A DNA stretch of 64,000 nucleotides from Lichina pygmaea (lineage: Eukaryota > Ascomycota > Lichinomycetes > Lichinales > Lichinaceae), in NCBI GenBank assembly GCA_963422465.1, contig OY730169.1, forward strand, positions 4,278,001 to 4,342,000, in the 5' to 3' direction. Positions 23,029 to 35,098 of this stretch are shown one piece after another. How positions within the stretch are numbered: position 1 is the stretch's first letter; every line of letters starts with the position of its first letter. The translations under genes were made by a program, and so were the position numbers. Below the pieces are notes generated by a model, which ran no database searches, had not been told where the DNA came from, and saw only the letters and a program-made list of their open reading frames with translations.

Positions 23029-24575
23029 TTTTTTGATTTGATTCTTACACTGTTTGTAGCTTTACAGCCATGCAGATCTTCCAGCTAATAGTGAACTTCT
23101 TCAGAAAACCTTTAAAGGAATAAAAACTGAAGACAGGGAGGTGACTAGAAAGTGTAGCAAAAGGAAATCTTGTAGTGTCTGGTAGGAAAAGCTTCTAGAT
23201 GTTGGAGTGTGAATAGTGAAGTTTGAAAGCCAGATTAAATTGGTTTAGTCTTTTCAAAGACATAAACCAGTACAGAAACTTCTGTAGAAGCTCTGGGTTT
23301 GAAATAATAGTAGTGAAATCTTGGGGGTTAAAGAGAGCATGTTGTCTTTGACTTGAGTAGAGAGAGCATGAAGAGGTGATATACTTTACTGTCTCTTCTG
23401 CTTGACCACACATGCATAGGGGGGTAGGAAAGTCAGGGACTCCAGCTCTGAAAAGAAAACTTGCTAGACCAATTCTCCCAGTTCTGGTTTGCAGTAGTAG
23501 ACTTGCCTCAGCTTTCTGTAGCTCTTTGTAGAGCTTTAGGTTGTTGTAGTGAGGTTTTTGGCAAAACACCTGCCATCCAGCATAGCCTTTTCTTTTCTTC
23601 TTCTCCCATTGGTTTTCCCACTCTTTAGTAAAGAGTATTTGTAGTTCTTTCTTTGAACTAGCCTGGTTAGTAGTTATTTGACTTAACCAAGTGAACTTCC
23701 AATTAGGAGAGATAGTTGAGTATTTCTTTAAAGGTTTCCTCAGTGAAGAAGCATAGGAAGAAATAGTAGAAAAGGTACTGTCAAGAAAGTCTTTCAGAGA
23801 GGAGGTTTGGATAGAAGATAGAAAACAAGCTGTGCGAAATTTAAAATAGAGATCTAGAGGTAAAAGAAAAAGCTCACTCTCTAATAGAAAAGAAGGAGTG
23901 GCTTTGAAAGCACCCCCAATAAGTCTCAGACATTTGTTTTGGAATATGATAAGAGAGGAAATATTAGAGGATTTTCTGAGTGGGTTGAACCAAATTCCCA
24001 CTGCATAGCTCAGTACAGATCTGAGTATTGCAGTGTACACAAGGCGTGCTGTGAGAACTGGAAAGCCCCAGGTGGAGTAAGAGGTTCTAGAAAGAGAAGA
24101 TAGTGCTTTTTGTGCTTTTTGAAGAATAATTCTCTGGTGTTTGTGCCAGTGGAGTTTGGCATCCAGGTACACTCCCAATACTCGCACTTCTTCTTTTGGT
24201 TTTAGAATCACATTCCCAAGTCTAAGCTTGAGCTGCAGATTGTCTGATCTTCTTCTGGAAAAATGAAGTATTTCATATTTCTCAGGAGAGAAGACCATTC
24301 CATGTCTTGCAGCCCAAGATAGACATTTAAGATGTGTATTCTTCAACTTCAGAAGGTTGCTTTTAAGAGAGTGTCCAAATGCAAGCAGATTTGTATCATC
24401 TGCAAATCCCAGAGCAGAAACACCAGTAGTAGGAGAATGTACAGTCTCATGAAGTTCAGAAATATAGAATAGAAAAAGAATAGGAGACAAAGGGGAACCT
24501 TGGGGAACTCCACAGTGAATAGGAATAGAAGAGGACTCAGAGTCATCAAAAACTAGAGTGGTGGTACGTCTGGTT
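23029..24575 (-). mobile_element. 5'-truncated Tad-like LINE nested in the 5' UTR of the intact LINE
   Basis: Minus-strand LINE beginning in mid reverse transcriptase and running to the 3' tail. An 11-bp duplication TTTTTCCAACT (23018-23028 and 24576-24586) flanks it, and the 5' UTR of the host LINE resumes exactly after it. The remaining frame (24490-23195, 431 codons) is open and about 90 percent similar to ORF2 of the intact LINE. 5' truncation is the common outcome of incomplete reverse transcription. Confidence 0.9.
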
Positions 24576-25720
24576 TTTTTCCAACTAAGCTCTGGGCAAA
24601 GCTAGAAGTATTAACCTAGACTAGGGACCAGACCCCCTATCTAGACTTTCCTTGAGCCAAAGACTCTGCTAGCTCCAGAGTCAGTCAGACTCTAACCATT
24701 CCTCTTATCCTGAGACTCTCTCTCTGAGAAATCCAGATAGGATTCAGAAAAGAAAGATCAACAGAATCAGCACTTTTTCTTCTGACCTTCCAGGTAGAAA
24801 AGATCTGGAAAGAAGGAATAGTTACTAGTCTTCTCTCTCTGCACATCTCTGGAGTCTATGACAGAGTCTTGCCAGAAGTTCTCAGAAAGATCCTGATTAA
24901 GAGAAAGATTCCTAAGTGGTTTATATTCTGGATCTTTTCTTTCACTACTTCACACACTACCTCTCTTGTGTTTGATGACTCAGAGTCCCCCCAGTTCCCT
25001 ATATACTATGGAGTCTCTCAAGGATCATCTTTCTCTCCTATTCTATTTCTTTTCTATATCTTAGAACTGCACAATACTGTACACACTCCTGAGAAAGAAG
25101 TTTCAGCACTTGGTTTTGCAGATAACACCAATCTTCTTGCATTCTCCTCTTTCTTGAAAAGCAACCTTCTCAAGTTGAAGTCTACACATTCCAAATGTCA
25201 GGACTGGGCAAGAAAACATAGTATGAAGTTTACACCTGAAAAGTATAAACTTCTCTATTTTTCTAGAAGAAGAGACAATCTTCAGCTTAGTCTAAGACTT
25301 GGAGAAGTGGTACTTCAACCAAAAAAGAAGTGTGTATCTTGGGACTTTACTTTGACTCAAAACTTGTCTGGAAAAAACATCAAAAAATCATGTCACAGAC
25401 AGTCTTCAAATATTTCTCAGCTTTATCCAGAACAACCTACTCTACTTGAGGACTACCAGTCCTAACAGCATGTTATGTCTACACTGCTATACTAAGATCT
25501 TTTCTTAGCTATGCAGTAGGAGTCTGGTTCAATCTCCAAAAGAAACTCTCTAATATTATTTCATTATCTACTTTCTAAAATAAATATCTAAGAACTATAG
25601 AAGGTGTTTTTAAAGCCACTCCTATTTTCCTACTTGAATCAGAACTATTTCTACCCTCTCTAGACTTATACTTCAAGCTGAGAAAGTATAATTTCTTTCA
25701 TCTTTCTATTCAAACACACT

Positions 25721-25776
25721 GGCCTGCAACAACTCAAACCTCCACATGGTGCAGGCTGGGAACCTCAGGGCAGTTG
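25721..25776 (+). ncRNA. Candidate HDV-like self-cleaving ribozyme at the chimera 5' end
   Basis: The first bases of the insertion can form the nested pseudoknot of hepatitis-delta-like ribozymes. P1 is GGCCTGC (25721-25727) with GCAGGCT (25751-25757), 7 bp with a G-U wobble at the first pair, as in HDV. P2 is CAACT (25730-25734) with AGTTG (25772-25776). P3 is ACC (25738-25740) with GGT (25748-25750) around the 7-nt loop TCCACAT. P1.1 could pair CC (25742-25743) with GG after P1. The candidate catalytic C is 25771. P4 is very short, the weakest point. The predicted cut lies exactly at the target-site junction. Such ribozymes define the 5' ends of several non-LTR elements. Confidence 0.45.
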
Positions 25777-28195
25777 ATGGCGGGTGGCTTCCCAGACTGT
25801 TTGTAGTCGCTGCACTAAGAGCTAATCAAGTCACCAGTTGAGCTGCTGGTGTTGCGGAGTGACAGGCTACTGGAGGTGTTGCGCAGACACCCTGGACACC
25901 TCTGTGAAACAGCTACAGCAGAACAGAGGACTGCAACCAAGCTTGGGAGATGAAAACCACCTGACAGACAACTACTGTGTACACTACAGCCTGAAGCCAG
26001 CCCCACAGCTGGTGGATGTGAAGTCTAGATGTCTGATAGAGCACCTCTGGAGTAGTCAAGAGGAGTTCTTGTCAAGTCACCCTCCTAGCAGAGTCTCCAG
26101 CTAACATGTGAGGATCTGCTAGGGGGGGGAGTGGCCTTGGCACCACAGTGTTGTTAATCAAACAGGGACCACCTGTTAAAGAAGGAGAGTGGTTGTATGA
26201 GGAGATGTCACTACTCCAGTGCCTAAGGGCCGTGTGATAGCCAAAGTCCTGGCTTGATGGTTTTGCCTAAGGCCTTGCCACAAAGTCTCTTTGTACAATC
26301 CACAATCTGGGGCTGGGGGACTGGGTTATCCAGTGGGCCAACAGGTGCAACCGAGGCCCCACAGGTGACAGTGGACCAAGGAAAACTCCTCCCTACTTGG
26401 TTAGTGGGCTGGAAAGGCAGCCCTGCAGGTGCTGGCACAGCCTGCAGGGTCTCTAAGGCCTGTGAGGCATGGTCAGCCTTTGTACAAGAGATCTGCGAAG
26501 GTAACACAAAACAGTTAACAACTGTGAGGTGTGGCATATAATGGCAGTGACAGAGGTAGGGCCTGGGCCTACTACAAGACTGTCTATATAGCCCAAGAAG
26601 ACAGATGCGCATGCTGGTTTGTATGGAGTGCAGGCTTAGACTGCAAACAACAAGCTCAGGGAGCAAACTACAGTTGGAGTGTGGGCTCTGGGCTGGTGAC
26701 CCAGCACTCTGAAGCAGGATCCCAGGGGTGAGCATGTACAGTGGAGTGCAAGAGACTTCAGGACTGTGGGAAAGCGTGGTAGAGACTCTGTGGGGGGGTG
26801 CCAACTCTACACTATGTTCTGGCATAGTACGACTGTGGCTAAAAAGCAACCTTCTGAAGTTGAAGAACACACACCTCAAATGTCTATTATAGGCTGCAAG
26901 ACATGGAATAGTCTTCTCTCCTGAGAAATATGAAATACTTCATTTTTCCAGAAGAAGATCAGACAATCTTCAGCTTAAGCTCAGACTGGGGAATGTGATT
27001 CTAAGACCAAAAGAAGAAGTGTGAGTATTAGGAGTGTACCTGGATGCAAAACTCCACTGGCATAAGCACCAGAGAATTATTCTTCAAAAAGCTCAGAAAG
27101 CACTTTCCTCTCTTTCTAGAACTTCATATTCTACTTGGGGTTTCCCAGTCCTCACATCATGTCTTGTGTACACTGCAATACTCAGATCTTTACTGAGTTA
27201 TGCTGTGGGGATCTGGTTCAATCCTCTAAGAAAATCTTCTAATATCTCTTCTCTTAGCACATTCCAGAACAAGTGCCTGAGACTTATTGGAGGTGCCTTC
27301 AAAGCCACTCCATCTTTCTTATTAGAGAGTGAGCTTTTTCTTTTACCTCTAGATCTCTATTTCAAATTTCGCACAGTCTGTTTTCTCTCTTCTATTCAAA
27401 CCTCCTCTCTGAAAACACTTCTGGACAATATCTTTTCCAATATCTCCCACTATACCTCTTCTGTGAAGAAACCTTTAAAGAAATCCTCAACTATCTCCCC
27501 TTATTAGCAGTTCACTTGGTTAAACCAATTAACTACTAACCAGGCTAGTTCAAAGAAAGAACTACAGAAACTCTTTGTTAAAAAGTGGGAAACCCAATAG
27601 GAGGAGAAGAAAAGAAGAAGCTACTCTGGGTGGCAGGTGTTTTGCCAAAAGCCTTACCACAACAACCTGAAGCTCTACAAAGAGCTACAGAAAGCTGAGG
27701 CAAGTCTACTACTACAAACCAGAACTGGGAGAATTGGCCTGGCAAGTTTTCTATTCAGAGTGGGAGTTCCAGATTTTCCTACCTTTTTATGTGTCTGTGG
27801 CCAAGCAGAAGAGACAGTGAAACATATCACCTCTCCATGCTCTCTTTATTCAAGTCAAAGACAGCAAGCTCCTTTTAATTCTCAAGATTTCACTTCTATT
27901 ATTTCAAACCCAGAGCTTCTACAGAAGTTTCTATACTGGTTCATGTCTTTGAAAAGACTGAACCAGTTTAATCTGGCTTTCAAACTCCACTATTCACACT
28001 CTAATATCTAGAAGTCTTCTTCCTACCAGTCACTACAAGATTTCCTTTTGCTACATCCTCTAGTCACCCCCAGTCTTCAGTTTCTATTCCTCTAAAGGTT
28101 TTCTGAAGAAAATCACTCTTAGCTAGAAGATCTGCATGGCTGAAAAGCTACTATCAGTGTAAGAATCAAATAAAAGAAATAAAATAAAATAAAAA
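25721..28195 (+). mobile_element. Chimeric LINE: unrelated 1.1-kb 5' segment fused to a LINE 3' part
   Basis: One insertion, flanked by a 13-bp duplication ATTCAAACACACT (25708-25720 and 28196-28208) inside the older plus-strand LINE. Bases 25721 to about 26839 resemble no LINE or LTR element in the window. From about 26840 to 28195 the sequence is the C-terminal half of LINE ORF2, the 3' UTR and an A-rich tail (open stretches 27034-27507 and 27637-28011, interrupted by stops). Both parts lie within the same target duplication, so they inserted together. This fits template switching during reverse transcription, as known for the MINE element (WEIRD plus MGL) of Magnaporthe. The fusion point has a short A-rich microhomology. 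Confidence 0.85.
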
Positions 28196-29036
28196 ATTCA
28201 AACACACTACCCAACTCTTCTTCTACACTTCTCCACAAAATACACAGTCAAATTTCTCTCTATGTTTCTTCTCTCAGAACTGCACCAAAGTCTCTGACAA
28301 CTATTTCTCTGAACTGGAGAATAGTCTGGCTGGAACAACTAACTACTAACCAAGACTTCTCAAAGAAACATCTACAGGAGGTTTTCCACAAAGAATAGAA
28401 AGCCAGATGGCAGGTAAGCAGAGGAAATTGTTCTGCTATTTGGGACATGTTCACCAGAAGACCACAGAAGAAAAACCTCAATATCTTCAAAAATTTAAGA
28501 AAAGCTAAGTCTAGTCTATTCCTTCAAATTCTGTCAGCAAGGATAGGACTGGCCAGTTTTCTTTTCAGAGTAAATATCCCAGACTTCAACTTCTCTCTAT
28601 ACACCTGTGGTTTTGGAGAAGAAACAGTCCAACACATCACTTTTTTCTGTAACAAATTTTCAAACCAAAGACAACAAGTCCAATTCTCTCTACAAGATTT
28701 TCTATCTATCTTATTCTCCTCCAAGCTACTTCCTAAACTTCTTTTCTGGTTTATGTTTTTGAAAAGACTTGACCAGTTCAACCTAGCCCACCAACTCTCT
28801 TTCTGAGCTCTACCAAGTCAACTATTTGTTTTAACAAATAGCTACATATACAAATTTCCTTAGCTACTGTATATTCCTCAAGATTTTCTCTAGTCTCTCC
28901 CAAGCTCCAGTTTTTATTCCTCGAAAGGTTTTCTGGAGAAACAAACATGTACCTAGAAGTTCTGCATGGCTCTACAGCTAAATCAGTGTAAGAATAAAAT
29001 AAAATAAAATAAAATAACAAATAGATCTCCCAGAAT

Positions 29037-29686
29037 GTTAAGGCCCAGACTGGAACAGCTGAGCCAACCTAAGCAAGTGTACAGAGGTACACAGAACAAT
29101 GTTCACTCAACCCAGTGGTAGAGATGGCAGAGATGTGACAAGCTCCACCAACTCCACCACACAGAAAAGCTGATACCTCTTGGGAGAACCCCCCCCTCAG
29201 ACTTCTGTATATAAGAAGACCCAGATAGCTGGAGAGAATAGCTCTTCAGACTGAACACATATTACAAGTGATAATAGCAAGAGAGTTAGTCCACTTGCTA
29301 TTCATCTATTGAGTCCTTGCTTTTCTCAGTCAAGACATGTAGACTATCCACATTCTGAGTGAGTGTGGACTGGTCTATAACAGTTTCAGCCTCTAACATA
29401 TAGAACACCAGCTCAATACAATAGTAGATCCACACAGCCCTACCTCTTCACAGACAGGCAAAGCCCAGACTGCACCTCTAGTGCAAGCCCAGACACCACC
29501 TGTCACTACCACCCTCACCTTACCTCCAAAGTTGTTGAAGGTAGGTATGCTGAAAAGGTACAATAGATCACAAAGAGGATTGGAGTTATTCTTCTCTCAG
29601 CTTGAGCTTTACTACAGATTCAACACCACACAATTCCTGACAGAACAGAAGAAGGTGCTATTCACTGCCTCCTACCTGGATGGACT
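29037..29686 (+). mobile_element. Ty3/gypsy chromovirus Gyp2, decayed 5' fragment
   Basis: The 5' LTR (29037-29382, 346 bp, TGTTAAGG...TATAACA) and the beginning of gag (to 29686) of a relative of the complete Gyp2 element at 36479. It is cut off by the LTR of Gyp1 copy C and does not resume on the other side. Compared with the complete element it is strongly shifted from C and G towards T and A, and its LTR lacks the triple hairpin repeat. It is an older fossil. Confidence 0.88.
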
Positions 29687-30050
29687 TGTGACGAGGCAAT
29701 GGCAGAGCAGAACTCAAGCCTAACTGATTCAGTGACCTTGACCTGACTTGGCTTGAGACTCGAGACTTGGATTGATGTACAAGACGAAAGACAAGGAAGG
29801 AAAAGAGAAAAGAAGAAGAGAAGAAGCTGGGGGAGCAGGAGAAGTTCTTATAGGCAGGGGATCAGGCAACAGCAGAGCAAGCAGGCAACAGTGCAGATGG
29901 GACTTCCCGGCAAGGTGCGTGACTTGTGCCAGATATGCAACTGGGCCAGAACCATGACAACAGTGGAGCAAGCAGGCAACAGTGCAGATGGGACTTCCCG
30001 GCAAGGTGCGTGACTTGTGCCAGATATGCAGCTGGGCCAGAACTGTGACA
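29687..30050 (-). repeat. 3' LTR of Gyp1 copy C
   Basis: 364 bp, lengthened by a 92-bp tandem duplication of its left part that includes the LTR end, so two near-identical LTR-end segments (near 29958 and 30050) lie in tandem. Confidence 0.88.
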
Positions 30051-30394
30051 TTACCCCCCTCCTTCACATGGCGAACTCCTGTGAGCCTCAGGCCGCTCAT
30101 GGGCGTAGTTCCGTGGCTGTGGTTTCCTTGGGTATTTCTCATGGAAGTTGTAGATGGCGTCTTTGGTGTTGTCAAGATGCTCAATAGGCTCTTCAGTGGC
30201 ATCTTCAATTGGCCATCCAGACTATTTGACCAGGTACTTGAACTTCTGTCAAGACATTGCTGGCTTGGAGTCAAGGATTTCTTCAACCTGGAACTCTTCA
30301 TCTGTGTCTTGACCAATGACAGGGCCAGGGTGTTCATTTGATTGGCCAGGGATAGGATTAGCAGGTGTCAGACGTAGAAGGGAAACGTGAAAGA

Positions 30395-30661
30395 TGTGAC
30401 AAGGCAATGGCAGAGCAGAACTCGAGCCTAACTGATTCAGTAACCTTGACCTGACTTGGCTTGAGACTTGAGACTTGGATTGATGTACAAGACGAAAGAC
30501 AAGGAAGGAAAAAAGAAAAGAAGAAGAGAAGAAGCTGGGGGAGCAGGAGAAGTTCTTATAGGCAGGGGATACGGCGGAGCAAACAGGCAACAGTGCAGAT
30601 GGAACTTCCCGGCACGGTGCGTGACTTGTGCCAGAAGTGCAACTGGGCCAGAACTGTGACA
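30395..30661 (-). repeat. Solo LTR of Gyp1 nested in copy C
   Basis: 267-bp LTR without internal region, flanked by perfect 5-bp duplications AAAGA (30390-30394 and 30662-30666). Without it the surrounding integrase sequence is continuous with copy A. It represents the shortest LTR variant of the family. Confidence 0.95.
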
Positions 30662-33600
30662 AAAGACAGGGTGGATCTTGAGAGTGTGTGGAAGCTCCAG
30701 ATGGCAGGCACAGCTTCTGATTGTCTTCAACACCTTGAATAGTCTAATCCACTTGTCGTCAAGCTTTTTGCATGGGCGGTGTGTCCTGATGTTCTTGGTA
30801 TTCAGCCAAACAAGATCTCCAGTTTGATAGGATGGTGACAGGACTTGATGCAAATTGGCGGCATGAGCTTGAGCTTCCTGGGATAGTTGGAGTTCAGCTT
30901 GCAACTGTTCCAGAATCTGCGTCATTTCTCCAGAGATTTCCATAGCATCTTGGTTGCAGGCTTCACTCGTGGGTGTGATGCTGAGCTGTGGATGGAACCC
31001 TTTGTTGGCAAAGAACAGTGACATACCAGAGGAATCAGACTGGGAGTTGTTCTGCGTGAACTCTGCCAGAGGAAGCCATTAGACCCAGTCATCTTGGAGA
31101 TAGTTGACATAGGATCTCAGGTAGCGTTCAAGCTCCTGATTCTCTTGTTCTGTCTGACCATCTGTCTCTGGGTGGTGTCCTGAGGATAGTCGTAGCATGA
31201 CATCAAGATGGGCACAGAGTGCTTTCCAGAATAAGCTGACAAACTGACCTTCTCTGTCTGAGACAATGCTCCTGGGCAAGCCATGGGTACAGACAACAAA
31301 CTGGATGAACATCCAGACAAGATGCGAGGTTGTCATCTCAGCACATGGCACAAAGTGGTGTTCTTTGGTGAGACAGTCAGTGATGACCCAGATGTGCTTG
31401 GCACCAGGGAAGCAGGCATCTCTTGACTTGGGCAAGTCAGTAATGAAATCCATAGCCAGATCCTGCCAACATTGCTGAGGCACAGGAAGAGACAGCAGCT
31501 CTCCTTGGCGATCACAGGCAGGCTTTGCTCAAGAGTAGACATGACAATTCCTGATGTACTGCTGTATGATGTTCACTATCTTTGGCCAATAGTACCAACA
31601 AGACAGGAGATTGTGGGTCTTGGCAATCCTAGTGTGGCCAGCCATTGCTTGGTCATGGGCTTCTTGGAACAGGTGTAGGTGTAGCTCATCATTCTCAGGG
31701 ATCCAGAGTCAGTTCTTGTAGAAGAGACAGTTATTTTCCAAGCTGCAGTCTGAGAGAGACACTTCTCGACTGTGCCTGACACCATCCCTTAGCATCTGTG
31801 ACACTGTTGCTACTGGATCACCTTCAGCAAGGTTGTTATAGGCAGCTTGGATGACATCTGAAAGAGGTGCAGCATCAGGTTCAGTGTCAACTGGTGCAGC
31901 TTCTGAACATCTCAGGATCCAGATGGGCTTGACTTGAACCTCTGAATGTGCAAGATTCTGGGGCTTGAGGACGACTTGCTCCATGAAGTCTTGACAGGGA
32001 TCACTGTCTGACAGGAGGTCTTGGGAACATTGAGTGAGGGTGTCAGCCTTGCACTGACTGCCTGGACAGTAGCTAATCTTGAAATTGAAGTGTGACAAGA
32101 ACTTGCTCCAACAAGCTTGACAGTGGGAAAGGTGCTTTGACCACATGAAGTACTCCAAGTTCTTATGATCAGAGATCACCTTGACAGGTTCTGGAGATCC
32201 TTCAAGCTCTGCTTGCCATTCTTCAAAGACACAGACAATTGCCAGCAACTCTTTGTTGTAGATCTCGTAGTTGCATTCTGCCGGCAGGTGGCGGTGTGAC
32301 AAGAAGGCAACAGGGTGTAGAACTCCTTCATGATCTGGCTGTGACAGGACAGCACCAGAGACATAGTCAGAAGTGTCAGTCTCAACAACACACTCCTTCT
32401 CCAGATCAAAGTGCTGCAGGATGGGTGCAGTGCTGAACGCCTTCTTGATGCTTTCAAACAAGTGCTGCTCTGGGGTTTCCCACTTGAAGGCAATATTCTT
32501 CTTGGTCAGAGCTGTGAGCAGGGATGCAAGCTTGGCAAAGTCTTTGATGAACCAGCAGTAGAAGTTTGCAAAGGCAATGAAGCTCTGCACTTCCTTGAGA
32601 CTGGTAGGAGGCTTCCACTCCTTGATGGTGTCAGTCTTGGCTGGGTCTATACTCACAGATCCAGGTTGGCTGTCTTCAGTGGCAGACTGAATGATGAGGC
32701 CAAGGTACTTGACTTGATGGACTTCAAAGTCACACTTGGAGATGTCAACTTGCAGGCTTGCATCTTGTAGTCGACTGAGAACAAGCTTGACGTGCTTCCG
32801 GTGTTCCTTGAGTGTCTGACTGTAGATAAGGATGTTATCCACATAGGCAGTGCCAAAGACGTCAAGGATGTCAGGTCCCAAAACATCATTGATGTAGTTC
32901 TGGAATGTGCTTGGAGTATTGGCAAGACCAAAGGGCATGACAAGGTATTCGTAGAGGCCTGAGCGTGTGCGGAACGCAGTCTTCCATTCTTCACCTTCCT
33001 TCATCCAGATACGGTTGAAGGCACCAACAATGTCAAGCTTGGTGTACCACACAGCTTTGCAAAGCTGGTCCAACATCTCCCGGATCAGTGGCAGAGGGTA
33101 ACAGTTCTTGATGGTGATGGTGTTGAGTGCTCTGTAGTCTACACAGAAACGCAATCCACCTTCTGGCTTCTTGACAAAGAGGACTGGTGTAGCAGCAGGT
33201 GATGAAGATGCTTGAATGAAGCCCTTGTTCAGGTTCTCTGTCAGGTACTTCTTGAGAACTTCAAGTTCTTCTCTGCTCATGCTGTACAGAGGTCCAGAGG
33301 GTGCCTGGGTTCCTGGTTCCATCTTGATCTTGTGGTCAACTCCTGGGTGTAGAGGAGGAAGCTTGTCAGCATCATCCTTGCTGAAGATGTCCAGGAACTT
33401 GTGGTACTGAGCAGGGAGAAGTGTGGCAGGATCCACACACTTCTTTGGCTTCAACACCTGCTCAATGTCTCTCAGAGAAACACTGAACACCTGGTGATCT
33501 GGCTTGGCAGCAAGGAGAGAAAATGCGGTAGCATTGATGGGGATTGGCGTGGCAGAAAGAGGCTTGGGATCCTGAGGCTTTCCAGCAGACATCTTGGCTT

Positions 33601-35098
33601 CAAGATCCAAAGAGATTGGATAGCCATTGTTTGACTTGAGGCATGCAGATCAGCAGTGATCTGACTTGAACATAATTAAGGTGTTTGTCTAATCAATGTG
33701 TGGCCTGTGCTTCTGGAGCTATGGCATCCCCACAATCACATCATAGTGAAGACCAGGAGACACAAAGAGAGAGACTTCTTCCTGGTGCACACTATGTGCT
33801 GTGGTCATGATTGTCTTGGCGAGATGTGTGGTTTGTGATGTCTTGCCATCGAACAATCGCAATGTGCGTGGGTAGGGGAGAGGTTCTTGGTGAAGAGATT
33901 GCGCAAAGGAAGCACCAATGCAGCCAAATGCTGAACAGCCAGAGTCAATAAGAGCATTGCACTTGAATTTCCCATCTAGGATACAAGGAAGAAACAAGCA
34001 CTTGCTGTCCAATTGCTGGTCTGGAGACAGATAGCCAACATGGAGATCCTTTTCATGTCCTTGGGCGTGACGATGACCAAGGACTACTTGTTTTCCGACT
34101 CTGGAGTAGTCTCAACAGTGGCAGACTTGGTGGTGGTCATGGTGGTGGCAACAACAGGCATGCTTTTCACTGGACAGAAGGTTGAGACGTGACCTTGGTT
34201 CCCACAGTAGAAGCAGAGGCCTTTGCTTTGACGATGTTCTTGCTCTTCTGGTGTCAGCTTAGAGCGGCTGAGATCCATGGTAGGACTTGGTGGCTGTGGC
34301 GTGAAGGCTGGCTTGATGAACCCTGGACGCAGAACTGAAGCTCCTGACCGTGGAACTGAGGCTTGGGTGGGAGGTGCTTGATGTGGATGGCAAGAGTTGG
34401 CAGAAGTGGCACGCAACTGGTTGTCCTGCAGCTGGCATTCCTCAACAAGCTTCTGATAGCTGATGTCCTTGAGGTTGATGCTGACAAGCTGCTTGGCAAG
34501 CTCCTCAGAGACAGTACATCAAAGATGGCACTTCAAGGCCTTGTTGTTGAAGCCTGTGTGTGGAGTATACTGATTGAACTCTGTGAAGAACTCGGCAAAG
34601 GAACAGTTGGCCTGACGCAAGGCGATGAGCTTCCTCTGAGCTAGGAACTCTGGGTCTGGGTCGGAGAAGGTGTTCCGGAGATCTTGGACGATGTCGTGCC
34701 AGTCAATGTACTGGCCAGCCGTGATCTTAGCTGAGATGTAGGACTGCGCAGTACCAGTCGTGCGTGAAAAGACGTACGCAATCTGCGATGTTTCCCTGGG
34801 GTACTGGTCAGTGTTGAGTGTCATCTTGAGTGACAGTGACGTGATGAAGCTCTCAAGCTTCTCATGCGTGATTTCCGTGTTTCCACTATCGCCACTGAAG
34901 ATCTCTGGGTCAGCAGTGCGCTTGGACTTGGACTTGGGAGTAGTGTTAGTAGCTTGAATTCACATGAACTCTGCAAACATGTTGTGAAGGAACTTGTCAT
35001 TTCCAGCAACTGGCATAGCTTGGTCTGGTTGTTGAGACATGACAAGGATGTGAACATGGCTTGGTGAAGTGTGTTATGGTTGGGTAGGTCTTTCGTAG

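Larger units (their letters stand above)
18077..24726 (-). mobile_element. Full-length Tad-like LINE with both ORFs open
   Basis: Minus-strand non-LTR retrotransposon of about 5.1 kb once the nested LINE at 23029-24575 is taken out. It is flanked by a 12-bp duplication AGAAATCCAGAT (18065-18076 and 24727-24738) that splits a codon run of the older plus-strand LINE. The 3' end has an AT-rich tail (18077-18100), then a 3' UTR, ORF2, ORF1 and a 5' UTR in two pieces (22885-23028 and 24587-24726). Both ORFs are uninterrupted, so this is a recently active copy, or close to one. Low CpG is shared with the whole block. Confidence 0.92.
16254..29017 (+). mobile_element. Old plus-strand Tad-like LINE, split by three insertions
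   Basis: A 5'-truncated LINE whose pieces are 16254-17351, 18035-18076, 24739-25720 and 28209-29017. They read in order through endonuclease end (SEHRPVHT), linker, reverse transcriptase (open 24869-25465, with FADNTNLLAF in place of FADD) and C-terminal zinc-binding region (near 28600-28660), then a 3' UTR and an AAAAT-rich tail. An 8-bp duplication ACAAATAG (16246-16253 and 29018-29025) flanks the whole, placing the insertion in the Gyp3 remnant. It carries many stops and is the oldest LINE of the stack, since everything else lies inside it. Confidence 0.85.

Noticed and set aside
26223-26879. 218-codon minus-strand frame in the 5' part of the chimeric LINE
   Set aside because: It runs across the fusion point into LINE sequence read backwards and is composition-driven; no motifs.
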